Of a stretch of 64,000 bases of DNA, positions 33,574-42,227 are shown one piece after another. Under the pieces are notes generated by a model that was not told the origin of the DNA, did not search any database, and saw only the letters and a program-made list of their open reading frames with translations. Position numbers and translations under genes: made by a program. This stretch comes from Oceanospirillum sp964342385. Its GTDB lineage: Bacteria > Pseudomonadota > Gammaproteobacteria > Pseudomonadales > Halomonadaceae. Location of the stretch: positions 51,299 to 115,298 of the forward strand of contig CAYFGP010000005.1 in the NCBI GenBank assembly GCA_964342385.1, read 5' to 3'. Position 1 is the first letter of the stretch. Each line of letters opens with the position of its first letter.

Positions 33574-34281
33574 ATGAACCTAATTTTGCTGTTTGATTCA
33601 GATTTTATTACCGAAAAACAGGTTCGCCTGACTGACAGACGCCTGGAACATATCTTAACGGTTCATCGAGCGCAGGAAGGCGATTTTTTAACCGTAGGTC
33701 AAGTCAACGGTCTTTGCGGACGGGGTCAACTGGTCCGTTTGAATCAACAGGAAGCGATTCTGGAGGTTGAACTGAATCAGCAACCACCGGCTGCCCTGCC
33801 TCTGACGCTGATTCTGGCACTACCAAGGCCACGTATGCTAGGTCGCACACTGCAACATATTAGCACCTTAGGTGTAAAAAAGCTGATCCTACTGCATACC
33901 AAACGGGTAGAAAAAAGCTATTGGATGTCGCCCATGCTGGCAGAAGATAAAATTCAGGATCAGCTGATTCTAGGCTTAGAGCAAGCCAAAGATACGTTGA
34001 TGCCGGAAGTGATTCTGGAAAAGCAGTTTAAACCCTTTGTGGAAGATCGTTTGCCAGAGTTATGCCAGGGCACTTTAGGACTGGTAGCTCATCCTCGCGT
34101 ACCCGATGCCTGCCCTAGAGGTATCGAGCAGGATACAACCCTGGCCATCGGTCCCGAAGGTGGCTTTATTCCCTATGAAATTGAAAAGCTAACGCAAGCG
34201 GGTCTGAAACCCGTGCATATGGGTGAGCGTATTATGCGAGTTGAAACGGCCGTTACAGCCTTACTGGCTCGTTTGTTCTAA
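33574..34281 (+). CDS. rsmE: 16S rRNA m3U1498 methyltransferase RsmE
   Basis: 235 residues. A SPOUT-fold methyltransferase with an N-terminal PUA-like region (RLEHILTVHRAQEGD) and the C-terminal trefoil-knot motifs LAIGPEGGF and MGERIMRVETA that bind S-adenosylmethionine. KRVEKSYWMSP is a further RsmE signature. It methylates N3 of U1498 in 16S rRNA of the 30S subunit. The usual gshB neighbour is not present; hemH lies convergent downstream. Confidence 0.95.
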   Translation: MNLILLFDSDFITEKQVRLTDRRLEHILTVHRAQEGDFLTVGQVNGLCGRGQLVRLNQQEAILEVELNQQPPAALPLTLILALPRPRMLGRTLQHISTLGVKKLILLHTKRVEKSYWMSPMLAEDKIQDQLILGLEQAKDTLMPEVILEKQFKPFVEDRLPELCQGTLGLVAHPRVPDACPRGIEQDTTLAIGPEGGFIPYEIEKLTQAGLKPVHMGERIMRVETAVTALLARLF

Positions 34282-34384
34282 GAGGCCTGCTCTATTTGAA
34301 ATTTATTCTCTGGGCTATTTAAAGCTTCTGCGATTAAAACTGCGCAAATCTCAAAACTAAGCCCGTCTGGAAAAGGAAGTGTGC

Positions 34385-34419
34385 GGGCTCAGAGCAAAAC
34401 ATAGTATTACTCTGAGCCC
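34385..34419. repeat. Stem-loop between rsmE and hemH
   Basis: A perfect 10-bp stem GGGCTCAGAG/CTCTGAGCCC with a 15-nt loop between convergent genes. There is no T-run on either side, so it is more likely an mRNA 3' end stabiliser or weak terminator. Confidence 0.45.
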
Positions 34420-34439
34420 ACTATCACTCATTTAATCTT

Positions 34440-35432
34440 CTATCTGTTCAGCTTTGCAGTCACTAAATCCGCCATCATCTGAATGTGATCATCACGAGCA
34501 TTCAGCGCTGGGATATAACTCAGCACCTTGCCACCGGCTTCGATAAATAGATCATTATTCTCTACCTGAATCTCTTCCAGCGTCTCCAGACAGTCCGCGG
34601 CAAAGGCTGGGCAGATTACATCCACCTGTTCGATCTCTTGGCCCCACTGCTGCAAAGTGACATCCGTATAGGGTTTGATCCACTCTTCTTTACCAAAGCG
34701 AGACTGGAAACTGCAGATCCACTGCTCATCACTCAATTCCAACGCCTCTGCCAGCGCCTGTGCGGTCTGACGACAATGCTCAGGATAAGGATCACCGTTA
34801 TCAGCATAACGTTGCGGAATACCGTGGAAAGACATCAACAGCCGCTCACCTTTACCATGCTCCTGCCAATGCTCACGCACCGACTGTGCCAAAGCTGAGA
34901 TATAAGCCGGCGAACGGTAGTAATCACGAATAAATGTCAGTGCCGGAAATTCAGGACGTTTGCCAATCACCCGTGCCAGCTGATCAAACACGGCCCCTGT
35001 TGTGGTAGCGGAATATTGCGGATACAACGGCAGGACGACCACTTCTTCAACACCTTTGGCCATCAAAGCATCCAACCCCGATGCCATTGATGGGTTACCG
35101 TAAGTCATCGCCAGTTCTACGGGGAGATCATTTCCCTGTTCTGATAACTTGGCTTGCAAAGCCTGTTGCTGTTGGCGGCTGATCACCATGAGCGGTGAAC
35201 CCTCTTCCGTCCATACACTAGCATAAGCATGAGCGACTTTCTTCGGGCGGGTATTGAGGATGATGCCATGGAGGATAGGGCACCATAACCAGCGTGTCAG
35301 ATCGACCACACGACGGTCATGTAAAAATTCTGCCAGGTAGCGTTTTACTGCTGCCGGTGTTGGGGCATCGGGTGTGCCCAGATTCACCAGCAGGATACCC
35401 TGTTCGGGTTGAGAAGTGCTCTGTACGGACAT
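34440..35432 (-). CDS. hemH: Ferrochelatase HemH
   Basis: 330 residues. Family motifs: GILLVNLGTPDAPTPAAVKRYLAEFL at the N-terminus, VELAMTYGNPSM, VLPLYPQYSATTTGAVFD, the catalytic-His motif LMSFHGIPQRY, and SFQSRFGKEEWIKPYTD. It inserts Fe2+ into protoporphyrin IX to make protoheme at the cytoplasmic membrane face. Length fits proteobacterial enzymes. Convergent with rsmE. Confidence 0.96.
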   Translation of the reverse strand: MSVQSTSQPEQGILLVNLGTPDAPTPAAVKRYLAEFLHDRRVVDLTRWLWCPILHGIILNTRPKKVAHAYASVWTEEGSPLMVISRQQQQALQAKLSEQGNDLPVELAMTYGNPSMASGLDALMAKGVEEVVVLPLYPQYSATTTGAVFDQLARVIGKRPEFPALTFIRDYYRSPAYISALAQSVREHWQEHGKGERLLMSFHGIPQRYADNGDPYPEHCRQTAQALAEALELSDEQWICSFQSRFGKEEWIKPYTDVTLQQWGQEIEQVDVICPAFAADCLETLEEIQVENNDLFIEAGGKVLSYIPALNARDDHIQMMADLVTAKLNR

Positions 35433-35664
35433 CGTTATTCCTAATTGATCCAGCCAAAATCCGGGCTGCTACATCCCTAAACCATTATCTCATGGGCTTT
35501 GTCCCTTCTCTGGCGGGTCAGTGCTGTTAGCTTAGATTGCGTAACACAACCTTAGACAGAGCGCTGCTTCTTACGCAGAGAAGCGTTGGTTTAAACAAAG
35601 CACAATGTTTAGGGGCATCATGATAACGTGTCGTACGAGAGATAAAAGCGTTTAGATCAATCGC

Positions 35665-35955
35665 TTATGCAAAACGGGCTTGCCAGGATGGCTGAAAGCC
35701 AGGCTGAGCCAGGGTTGAAAAACCAGATAGGATACGACGCGCTTTAACCTGCTTGATACCAGCCTGTTGCAGCAGATTGCGTGCCGCTTCTTCGTCACGG
35801 AATACCATAGGCTTGCCATTCAGAGCGCGCAGTGAGTGTGTCTCATCAGCGTGTTCAATCTCTACTGTGAAGTAAACACCGTCATGATGAGACTGAATAT
35901 GGATTGGCGTATGCGGTTCAGTTTGCAGCAAGCTGCTCAGTTCGGTCATTTTCAT
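35665..35955 (-). CDS. DUF6482-type small protein
   Basis: The ATG at 35955 (96 residues, MKMTELSSLLQ) has AGGA 9 nt upstream; the frame extends to 36159, but the extra 68 residues are unlike the rest. GVYFTVEIEHADETHSLRALNGKPMVFRDEEAARNLLQQAG resembles small beta-alpha proteins of the DUF6482 group (recalled, not searched). Function unknown, probably cytoplasmic. Confidence 0.7.
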   Translation of the reverse strand: MKMTELSSLLQTEPHTPIHIQSHHDGVYFTVEIEHADETHSLRALNGKPMVFRDEEAARNLLQQAGIKQVKARRILSGFSTLAQPGFQPSWQARFA

Positions 35956-36070
35956 TGTTATGTCCTTCGACTTATCTTCTGTTTGTTTATCTATCCTATC
36001 TTTTATAACTCTCTCAAAAGACAGATACGCGACAGATACATGACAATTCAATGAACCAGCAGACCAATCA

Positions 36071-37846
36071 CTAGGCTGTCTGCTCTTCCTGGAACAGATT
36101 AACGATTGAACCTGCCAAACGGGCCACCAGGCTATTGCCTTTGGAATGTTTCGCTTCATGTTTAATCTGTGTCAGCTGACTGGCGACTTCCTTTGCTGAG
36201 CCGAAGTTAGCCGATTCAGAATCGATCGCTGCAACGGAGATACTCATCAAACCAAAGAAACGTTTCTCGCCAAAACGATCTTCCGCCCAGATACCGCCAT
36301 CAGCCACATGATCCGAACTGTAGTACTCCATACGCGCCCGGCTAAACTCGTTTAGAGCACTTTGCACATAGTCTTGCCACTCCGTACTACGGAAAATTAC
36401 CACAAAGTCATCACCACCCACATGACCGACAAAATCCATACTGGCATCGCAGTGCTTCTGCAGCAGACGCGCCACTGTCAGTAGAATCTCATCCCCTTTG
36501 GCATAACCGTACTGGTCGTTGTATGGCTTAAAGTTATCCAGATCAAAGTAACAGGTAACAAAGCTGGATTGAGACACTATCAACTGATCGATATGCTCCT
36601 GAATCAGCATATTGCCCGGCAGCCCCGTCAGAGGGTTGGAGTTTTGTGCACTTTTCAGCTGCATCTCAGTGATCTTCTTCAACAGATCAATGACTTGACC
36701 AATACCACAGTAATAACCGTTTTCTGTGACAATAAAATCTTCTTCCAGACGATTGCGGCTACGCTGAGTCACTTGCTGACTGACCTTCTCCAGACGCATA
36801 TGACGTTCAACGGCCATAAACTCAGTGTCCATAATCTGGCTCACCGGTTTCTTGCTATACAGATCACGGCCAAAAGCTTTACTCAGTTTCTGCAGCAGTC
36901 GGGTACGTTTAATCATCCCCACAGGTATCCCTCCTGAGACTACAGGAAGAGAGAACCAGTGCTCATGCAGATCAAACAGCTCTGCGACATCTTCTACCAG
37001 GGTATCCGGTGTTACTGGTGGTATATCCAACATCAGACGACCAATCTGTCCATCATCCTTGTACATATCCCTACTTTCCTTGATCTGTTTCCAGACCACT
37101 TGAGCGGATTTACACACCTCACGAATAGGCTGTGGGTGTGGGCGGGCAAAGTAATAGCCCTGCAGATAGTCCACTCCAATCTCCGACAGGGCCTCAAACT
37201 CTTGACGAGTTTCTATACCCTCTGCGATCACCTGGCTATTTACCGCCCGGGCGATCTCTACAATGGAGCGCACAAAATCGCGTTTGACCTTATCACTCTC
37301 AATACCTGAGACAAAATGACGGTCGATCTTAACGTATTCAGGTTTTAGCTCAGACCACAGGCGCAAGCTGGAATAACCCGCCCCAAGATCATCAATCGCA
37401 ATGGAGAAACCCGCCCCCTGATAATACTCAACAGCAGCGCGCATCAGGTCATAATCGTGGGTTGGCGAGTGTTCGGTGATCTCAATCACGACCTGTTCGG
37501 GTTTTAGACCGTAGGTGTGTAGCAGATCCAGCGTTAGTCCACTTTGGTGATCGGACTGCAGTAACGTCTCGGGAGATACATTTAAAAACAGCTTACCGGC
37601 CAGTTTTTGACGGGTGAAGTTTTCAATGGCTCTTCCCCGACACACCCCTTCCAAAGCAAACAGCTGTTGCTGACGTTTTGCTTCTTCAAACAAATGAATA
37701 GGACTGCAATACAGACTATCAGCAGGACCTCGACTCAGGGCTTCGTAGGCGTAAATAGACTGGCCCCGAGCACCAATAATCGGTTGGAACAGCGTATTGA
37801 TTTTCTGTTCTTCAATGATCCCCATCAGATCAATAGACTGTGGCAT
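36071..37846 (-). CDS. EAL-CBS-GGDEF c-di-GMP turnover protein
   Basis: The frame opens at 37921 (616 residues). ATG 37846 (591 residues, MPQSIDLMGII) is preferred because the extension has no ribosome site. Positions below use the long numbering. Domain order is reversed from usual: EAL at about 36-265 (E60, N114, EITE, IDDLG at 176-180, VKID, AEGIE), two CBS repeats at about 295-415, and GGDEF at about 425-590 with GGDDF at 502-506. The EAL residues needed for phosphodiesterase activity all seem present. The GGDDF variant can be active. There is no signal peptide or TM. The CBS pair may bind an adenine nucleotide and switch activity. Confidence 0.9.
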   Translation of the reverse strand: MPQSIDLMGIIEEQKINTLFQPIIGARGQSIYAYEALSRGPADSLYCSPIHLFEEAKRQQQLFALEGVCRGRAIENFTRQKLAGKLFLNVSPETLLQSDHQSGLTLDLLHTYGLKPEQVVIEITEHSPTHDYDLMRAAVEYYQGAGFSIAIDDLGAGYSSLRLWSELKPEYVKIDRHFVSGIESDKVKRDFVRSIVEIARAVNSQVIAEGIETRQEFEALSEIGVDYLQGYYFARPHPQPIREVCKSAQVVWKQIKESRDMYKDDGQIGRLMLDIPPVTPDTLVEDVAELFDLHEHWFSLPVVSGGIPVGMIKRTRLLQKLSKAFGRDLYSKKPVSQIMDTEFMAVERHMRLEKVSQQVTQRSRNRLEEDFIVTENGYYCGIGQVIDLLKKITEMQLKSAQNSNPLTGLPGNMLIQEHIDQLIVSQSSFVTCYFDLDNFKPYNDQYGYAKGDEILLTVARLLQKHCDASMDFVGHVGGDDFVVIFRSTEWQDYVQSALNEFSRARMEYYSSDHVADGGIWAEDRFGEKRFFGLMSISVAAIDSESANFGSAKEVASQLTQIKHEAKHSKGNSLVARLAGSIVNLFQEEQTA

Positions 37847-38093
37847 ATAGTGCAACCCCTGACATAACCGAAGCGAATTCCCACGCAAACTGCGGCTTAT
37901 TACACCAAGGTAAAATGACAAAATTGCTACAGACTTTGGATTTGCCCCTATCGTCTAATTTTTAACGGCTATAAAAGATCTACGTTTAAGGATGGCTTGC
38001 GATTACAGCAGGGACAGGAAAGGAAAAAAACAAACAGACAAAATGAATCGCGTAGATAGAGAAAACACGGGATAGGAAAGAAGATAGAAAAAC

Positions 38094-38119
38094 AAAAGGC
38101 AGCTCGTAAGCTGCCTTTT
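38094..38119 (-). terminator. Terminator after purA
   Basis: AAAAGGCAGCT/AGCTGCCTTTT with loop CGTA; the minus strand continues TTTTGTTTTTC. Strong intrinsic terminator. Confidence 0.9.
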
Positions 38120-38156
38120 ATCAAGTTTTATCTGTCAGGCACGGAGTCCATGCAGA

Positions 38157-39452
38157 TTAAGCTTTGTAAGGATCACGCAGAACAATCGTCTCTTCGCGAT
38201 CTGGGCCTGTCGATACGATATCGATTGGCGCACCCACCTGCTTCTCCAGGAAGGTAATGTAGTCACGGGCTGCTTGTGGCAGCTCTTCCAGTGTCTTAGC
38301 ACCCACTGTGGAATCCGTCCAACCTGGCAGCTCAACGTATACCGGCTCAACATCACCAAAAGCAGACGCATCCACTGGCAGCTCAACCTGAGTACCATCT
38401 TCCAGTTTGTAGTGTGTACAAACCTTAATGGTTTCCAGACCATCCAGTACGTCTAGCTTAGTCAGACAGATACCGGAGATAGAGTTCACCTGTACAGAAT
38501 AGCGCAGTGCTACGGCATCAAACCAACCACAACGACGGGCGCGGCCTGTAGTCGTACCAAACTCATGACCTTTTTCAGCCAGGTGGTTACCACAGTCATC
38601 AAACAGTTCAGTCGGGAAAGGACCAGAACCTACGCGAGTGGTGTAAGCCTTGGTGATACCCAGAATGTAGTCCAGGTACAGAGGACCAAAACCGGAACCT
38701 GTCGCCGTACCACCAGCAGTGGTGTTAGAGCTGGTTACAAACGGGTAAGTACCGTGGTCGATATCCAACAGAGAACCCTGTGCACCTTCAAACATGATGT
38801 GATCGCCATTTTTGCGATACTCATGCAGCAGGCTGGTTGCGTCGCAGACCATAGGACGCAGCTCTTCCGCCATCTTCAGTGCTTCTTCCAGCACTTCATC
38901 AGCGTTTACAGGCTCTTCTTTGTAGTAGCTTTCCAGCATAAAGTTGTGATACGCGATCACTTCACGCAGTTTTGGCTCAAACACTTCCGGGTTCATCATA
39001 TCACCCAGACGCAGGCCACGACGTGCTACCTTATCTTCATAAGCAGGGCCGATACCACGACCGGTAGTACCGATCTTGTTTGCGCCACGCGCTACTTCAC
39101 GGGCCTGATCCAGACGTACGTGGTACGGCAGAATCAGTGGACACGCAGAGCTCAGACGCAGACGGTCACGTACTGGAACATTGCGGTCTTCCAGCATGCG
39201 GATCTCTTTTAACAGAGCATCCGGAGCCAGCACCACACCATTACCGATGATGCAGGTAACATTTTCACGCAGGATGCCTGAAGGAATCAGGTGCAAAGCG
39301 GTTTTTTCACCGTTAACCACCAGAGTATGGCCTGCATTGTGACCACCTTGGAAACGTACCACCGCAGCAGCTGATTCTGTTAACAGATCAACTACCTTAC
39401 CTTTACCTTCATCACCCCACTGGGTGCCCAGTACTACGACGTTTTTACCCAT
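38157..39452 (-). CDS. purA: Adenylosuccinate synthetase PurA
   Basis: The ATG at 39452 (431 residues, MGKNVVVLGTQWGDEGKGK) has AGAAGG upstream and matches known PurA starts; the frame also offers 39470. Signatures: the P-loop-like GDEGKGK, GGHNAGHTLV, the QGGHNAGH/GTTGRGIGPAYEDK block, and TTGRARRCGWFD. It joins IMP and aspartate using GTP in AMP synthesis, as a cytosolic dimer. It lies directly after hisZ (59-bp gap), as in pseudomonads. Confidence 0.97.
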   Translation of the reverse strand: MGKNVVVLGTQWGDEGKGKVVDLLTESAAAVVRFQGGHNAGHTLVVNGEKTALHLIPSGILRENVTCIIGNGVVLAPDALLKEIRMLEDRNVPVRDRLRLSSACPLILPYHVRLDQAREVARGANKIGTTGRGIGPAYEDKVARRGLRLGDMMNPEVFEPKLREVIAYHNFMLESYYKEEPVNADEVLEEALKMAEELRPMVCDATSLLHEYRKNGDHIMFEGAQGSLLDIDHGTYPFVTSSNTTAGGTATGSGFGPLYLDYILGITKAYTTRVGSGPFPTELFDDCGNHLAEKGHEFGTTTGRARRCGWFDAVALRYSVQVNSISGICLTKLDVLDGLETIKVCTHYKLEDGTQVELPVDASAFGDVEPVYVELPGWTDSTVGAKTLEELPQAARDYITFLEKQVGAPIDIVSTGPDREETIVLRDPYKA

Positions 39453-39511
39453 TACTGCCTTCTCATTCACTCGAACTCAGACTGTTGCCAGCCTTGTCCA
39501 AAAGGACGGTT

Positions 39512-40711
39512 TTAAAAGATTCGGTTAATTGGTTCTACAACCCACTGGCCATCATCTTTCCTGACCAGTTCACTGTCACACCCCATCTCAGAGGCGTTAA
39601 TATCCTGCCCCGGCATCGCATACACCACGCGAGTACCTTCACTGCGTAGCGCACGCACTGTACACAGCAACTCCTCGTCATCACTGAAACCAGCCGGTGC
39701 CATAACACCATTATTCAGGTCATTATCCCGCAATAATTTCGCCAGAGTTTTCAGATCCGCACTAAAACCGGTTGCTGGTCGGGCACGACCAAATACTTTT
39801 CCGGTTTCATCGTAACGGCCGCCCTGAGCAACAGGGTGACCATAACCTGGGATATAAGCTGCAAACACCATACCTGTGTGGTAGTTGTAGCCGCGCAATT
39901 CCGACAGGTCGAAGTTAATCTCAACATTAGGATACTGATTTTGAATCAGCTTAGCGGTTTGCTCGACGCTATCCAGTGCTTCTTTAACTGAAGCCGGTGC
40001 ATCAGCCAGCTCAACCTGAGCCTGAGCCAAGACCTCAAAACCACCATTCAGGCGTGCCAGACGGGAAATCATACCGCGCACAGCCTCGTTCGCAACATCC
40101 CTTGCGACTATTTGATCAATATCCGCGTAAGCTTTTTGCAGGATGGCATTAAACAGCTGTTTCTCCTGATCCGCTTCCAGACCCGCTTCGCTGATCAGGG
40201 CTCGATAGATGCCCACATGGCCCAGATCCAGATAGATCTTCTCGGCACCCGCGGTACCCAGAGCCGCGATCATCAGGCCCAGAATTTCACTGTCGCTTTC
40301 TACGCCTGCGTGGCCAAACAGTTCCGCACCCACCTGCATCGGGCTACGGGAACCCAGCATATTGCTGGATTTGGTGCGCAGTACATTTGCACAGTAGCAG
40401 AAACGAGCCGGGCCCTGACGCTGCATGGAGTGAGCATCCATACGCGCAACCTGAGGCGTAATATCTGCCGCAACCCCCATCAAACGACCGGTTAACTGAT
40501 CGGTGATTTTAAAGGTCTGCAGATCCAGATCATTACCACTGCCGGTCAGCAGGGACTCCAGATATTCTGCTGGTGGTGGAAATACCAGGTCATAACCCCA
40601 GCAATGGAACAGATCCAACAACTCGCGACGCAAGCCTTCAATCTGTCTCGCCTGAGGGGGTAACACCTCTTCCATACCATCTGGAAGTAACCAACGATCT
40701 GCAATGGTCAT
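39512..40711 (-). CDS. hisZ: ATP phosphoribosyltransferase regulatory subunit HisZ
   Basis: 399 residues. A class-II aminoacyl-tRNA-synthetase-like fold resembling HisRS: RWLLPDGMEEVLPPQARQIE, YDLVFPPPAEYLESLL, and GGRYDETGKVFGRARPATGFSADLKTL. HisZ pairs with the short-form HisG to catalyse and regulate the first step of histidine synthesis; hisG is not in this window. It implies that the organism uses the short HisG type. Confidence 0.95.
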   Translation of the reverse strand: MTIADRWLLPDGMEEVLPPQARQIEGLRRELLDLFHCWGYDLVFPPPAEYLESLLTGSGNDLDLQTFKITDQLTGRLMGVAADITPQVARMDAHSMQRQGPARFCYCANVLRTKSSNMLGSRSPMQVGAELFGHAGVESDSEILGLMIAALGTAGAEKIYLDLGHVGIYRALISEAGLEADQEKQLFNAILQKAYADIDQIVARDVANEAVRGMISRLARLNGGFEVLAQAQVELADAPASVKEALDSVEQTAKLIQNQYPNVEINFDLSELRGYNYHTGMVFAAYIPGYGHPVAQGGRYDETGKVFGRARPATGFSADLKTLAKLLRDNDLNNGVMAPAGFSDDEELLCTVRALRSEGTRVVYAMPGQDINASEMGCDSELVRKDDGQWVVEPINRIF

Positions 40712-40929
40712 AATCTTGCCTGTTCTATCTTACTGTCATAATCCATAACGGGGCTTGTCAATCGCGAAACAAAGTCATCAGGACTGTATGTTTCGTGCTT
40801 ATCATTAGCTCAATAAGCCCCTACCGTCAGATTCACCGACTCAATGTAATCCTAGTCAAAAAAGATGACTTCTTGGTAACTCGACGCCTCTCACACACTC
40901 TCATTTCGGCTCTATCAAAAACCGTTAAT

Positions 40930-41124
40930 TTATCTAAATAGATAGAGCAGCAAAACACCGATCGTCATACTGAGCAGCCCCATAATACGCAACTGCTGAT
41001 CGGGAACCTGAGCCATACTCGCCACCAACTTGCGCCAACGCCCCGGATTAGCAAACGGGATAATACCCTCTATCACCAATACCAAACAAAATGCCGTCAG
41101 CAGGCTATTCCAGTCGATGTTCAT
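40930..41124 (-). CDS. DUF2065 small membrane protein (YjeT-like)
   Basis: 64 residues with two hydrophobic helices (about 8-27 and 46-62) and the conserved IEGIIPFANPGRWRK loop. It is commonly found next to hflC/hflK in gammaproteobacteria. Function unknown. Two terminators stand between hflC and this gene, so it probably depends on its own promoter or readthrough. Confidence 0.9.
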   Translation of the reverse strand: MNIDWNSLLTAFCLVLVIEGIIPFANPGRWRKLVASMAQVPDQQLRIMGLLSMTIGVLLLYLFR

Positions 41125-41204
41125 TGTGACTACGCACGCTAACGTGCCAGTTTCCTATATAGATCCAGTGTTTATCTCAGGTGCGGGCTAAAAAGTAACG
41201 CACA

Positions 41205-41230
41205 CAAAAAAACCGGGGCGAACCCGGTTT
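41205..41230 (-). terminator. Second terminator downstream of hflC
   Basis: Minus-strand stem AAACCGGG/CCCGGTTT with a 5-nt loop, then TTTTT. It lies 80-100 bp before the DUF2065 gene. Confidence 0.8.
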
Positions 41231-41306
41231 GATCTATTCTACCACGATTACACGGATCGACCATGGTTTCTATAGGCTTTTATCCGATTTATTACCCATA
41301 AAACGC

Positions 41307-41333
41307 AAAAGGCACCGACAAGCGGTGCCTTTT
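41307..41333 (-). terminator. Terminator after hflC
   Basis: AAAAGGCACCG/CGGTGCCTTTT with a 5-nt loop, 20 bp past the hflC stop; T/A runs on both sides. Confidence 0.85.
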
Positions 41334-41351
41334 GTCCAACCCTTTACAGGA

Positions 41352-42227
41352 TTAGTTTGCCGGAGTGGACTGCTTCAGATAGTTGAAGAAGTCACTGTCA
41401 GGCTCAAGAACCATGATGTCGTCACGGTTGTTGAAGGTGTTTCTATACGCTTCCAGACTACGCACAAAGGAATAGAACTCTGGATCCTGAGTGTAAGCCT
41501 TCGCGTAAGTAGAGGCTGCAGTTGCATCACCTTCACCTCGGATACGCTCAGATTCACGGAACGCTTCTGCCAGAATAATCTGCTTCTGACGATCCGCATC
41601 AGCGCGAATACCTTCAGCCAGCTCCTTACCCTGTGAACGGTGTTCACGAGCTTCACGCTGACGTTCGGTGTTCATACGCTCATATACCGCATGACTTACT
41701 TCAGGTGGCAGATCGATACGCTTCACACGGATATCACGAATCTCGATACCCAGTTCCGCTTTCGTGATCTCATTCAGCTTCGCGGTCAGTTCAGTCATGA
41801 TCTCATCACGCTCACCGGAAACCACCTCGTACATGGTACGCTCACCAAACTGGTTACGCAGACCTTCATCCACACGAGGAGCCAGCAGACGGGCTGCAAC
41901 CAGCTCATCACCGGAGGTGGCCTCGTAGTACGCCTGCACGTTAGCAATACGCCATTTGATAAAGGAGTCTACAATTACCGCTTTTTTCTCCAGCGTCAGG
42001 TAACGCTGAGGACGGGCATCCATCGTCAGTACACGGGCATCAAACTTACGAATGGTGTTCAACACAGGAATCTTAAAGTGCAGACCCGGCTGAATATCCG
42101 ATTCAACAATCTGACCAAACTTCAGTTTAATCGCACGCTCTGTTTCATCAACGATGTACAGACTATTACTAGCGACCAAAGCCAGAACAGCGATCAGAAT
42201 CAACGCAGAAAACGACTTAGATTGCAT
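41352..42227 (-). CDS. hflC: HflC, SPFH-domain partner of HflK
   Basis: 291 residues. One N-terminal TM (about 5-25, SALILIAVLALVASNSLYIV) followed by a Band7/SPFH domain (ERAIKLKFGQIVESDIQPGLHFKIP, RVKRIDLPPEVSHAVYERMNTERQREAREHRSQGKE) and a C-terminal helix. With HflK it forms the large periplasmic-facing cage that surrounds and modulates the FtsH protease. It starts inside the hflK stop (TAATG), so the two are translationally coupled. Confidence 0.96.
   Translation of the reverse strand: MQSKSFSALILIAVLALVASNSLYIVDETERAIKLKFGQIVESDIQPGLHFKIPVLNTIRKFDARVLTMDARPQRYLTLEKKAVIVDSFIKWRIANVQAYYEATSGDELVAARLLAPRVDEGLRNQFGERTMYEVVSGERDEIMTELTAKLNEITKAELGIEIRDIRVKRIDLPPEVSHAVYERMNTERQREAREHRSQGKELAEGIRADADRQKQIILAEAFRESERIRGEGDATAASTYAKAYTQDPEFYSFVRSLEAYRNTFNNRDDIMVLEPDSDFFNYLKQSTPAN

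Noticed and set aside
35665..36159. 164-residue version of the DUF6482-type gene
   Set aside because: The first 68 residues have non-coding character and the internal ATG at 35955 has the ribosome site.
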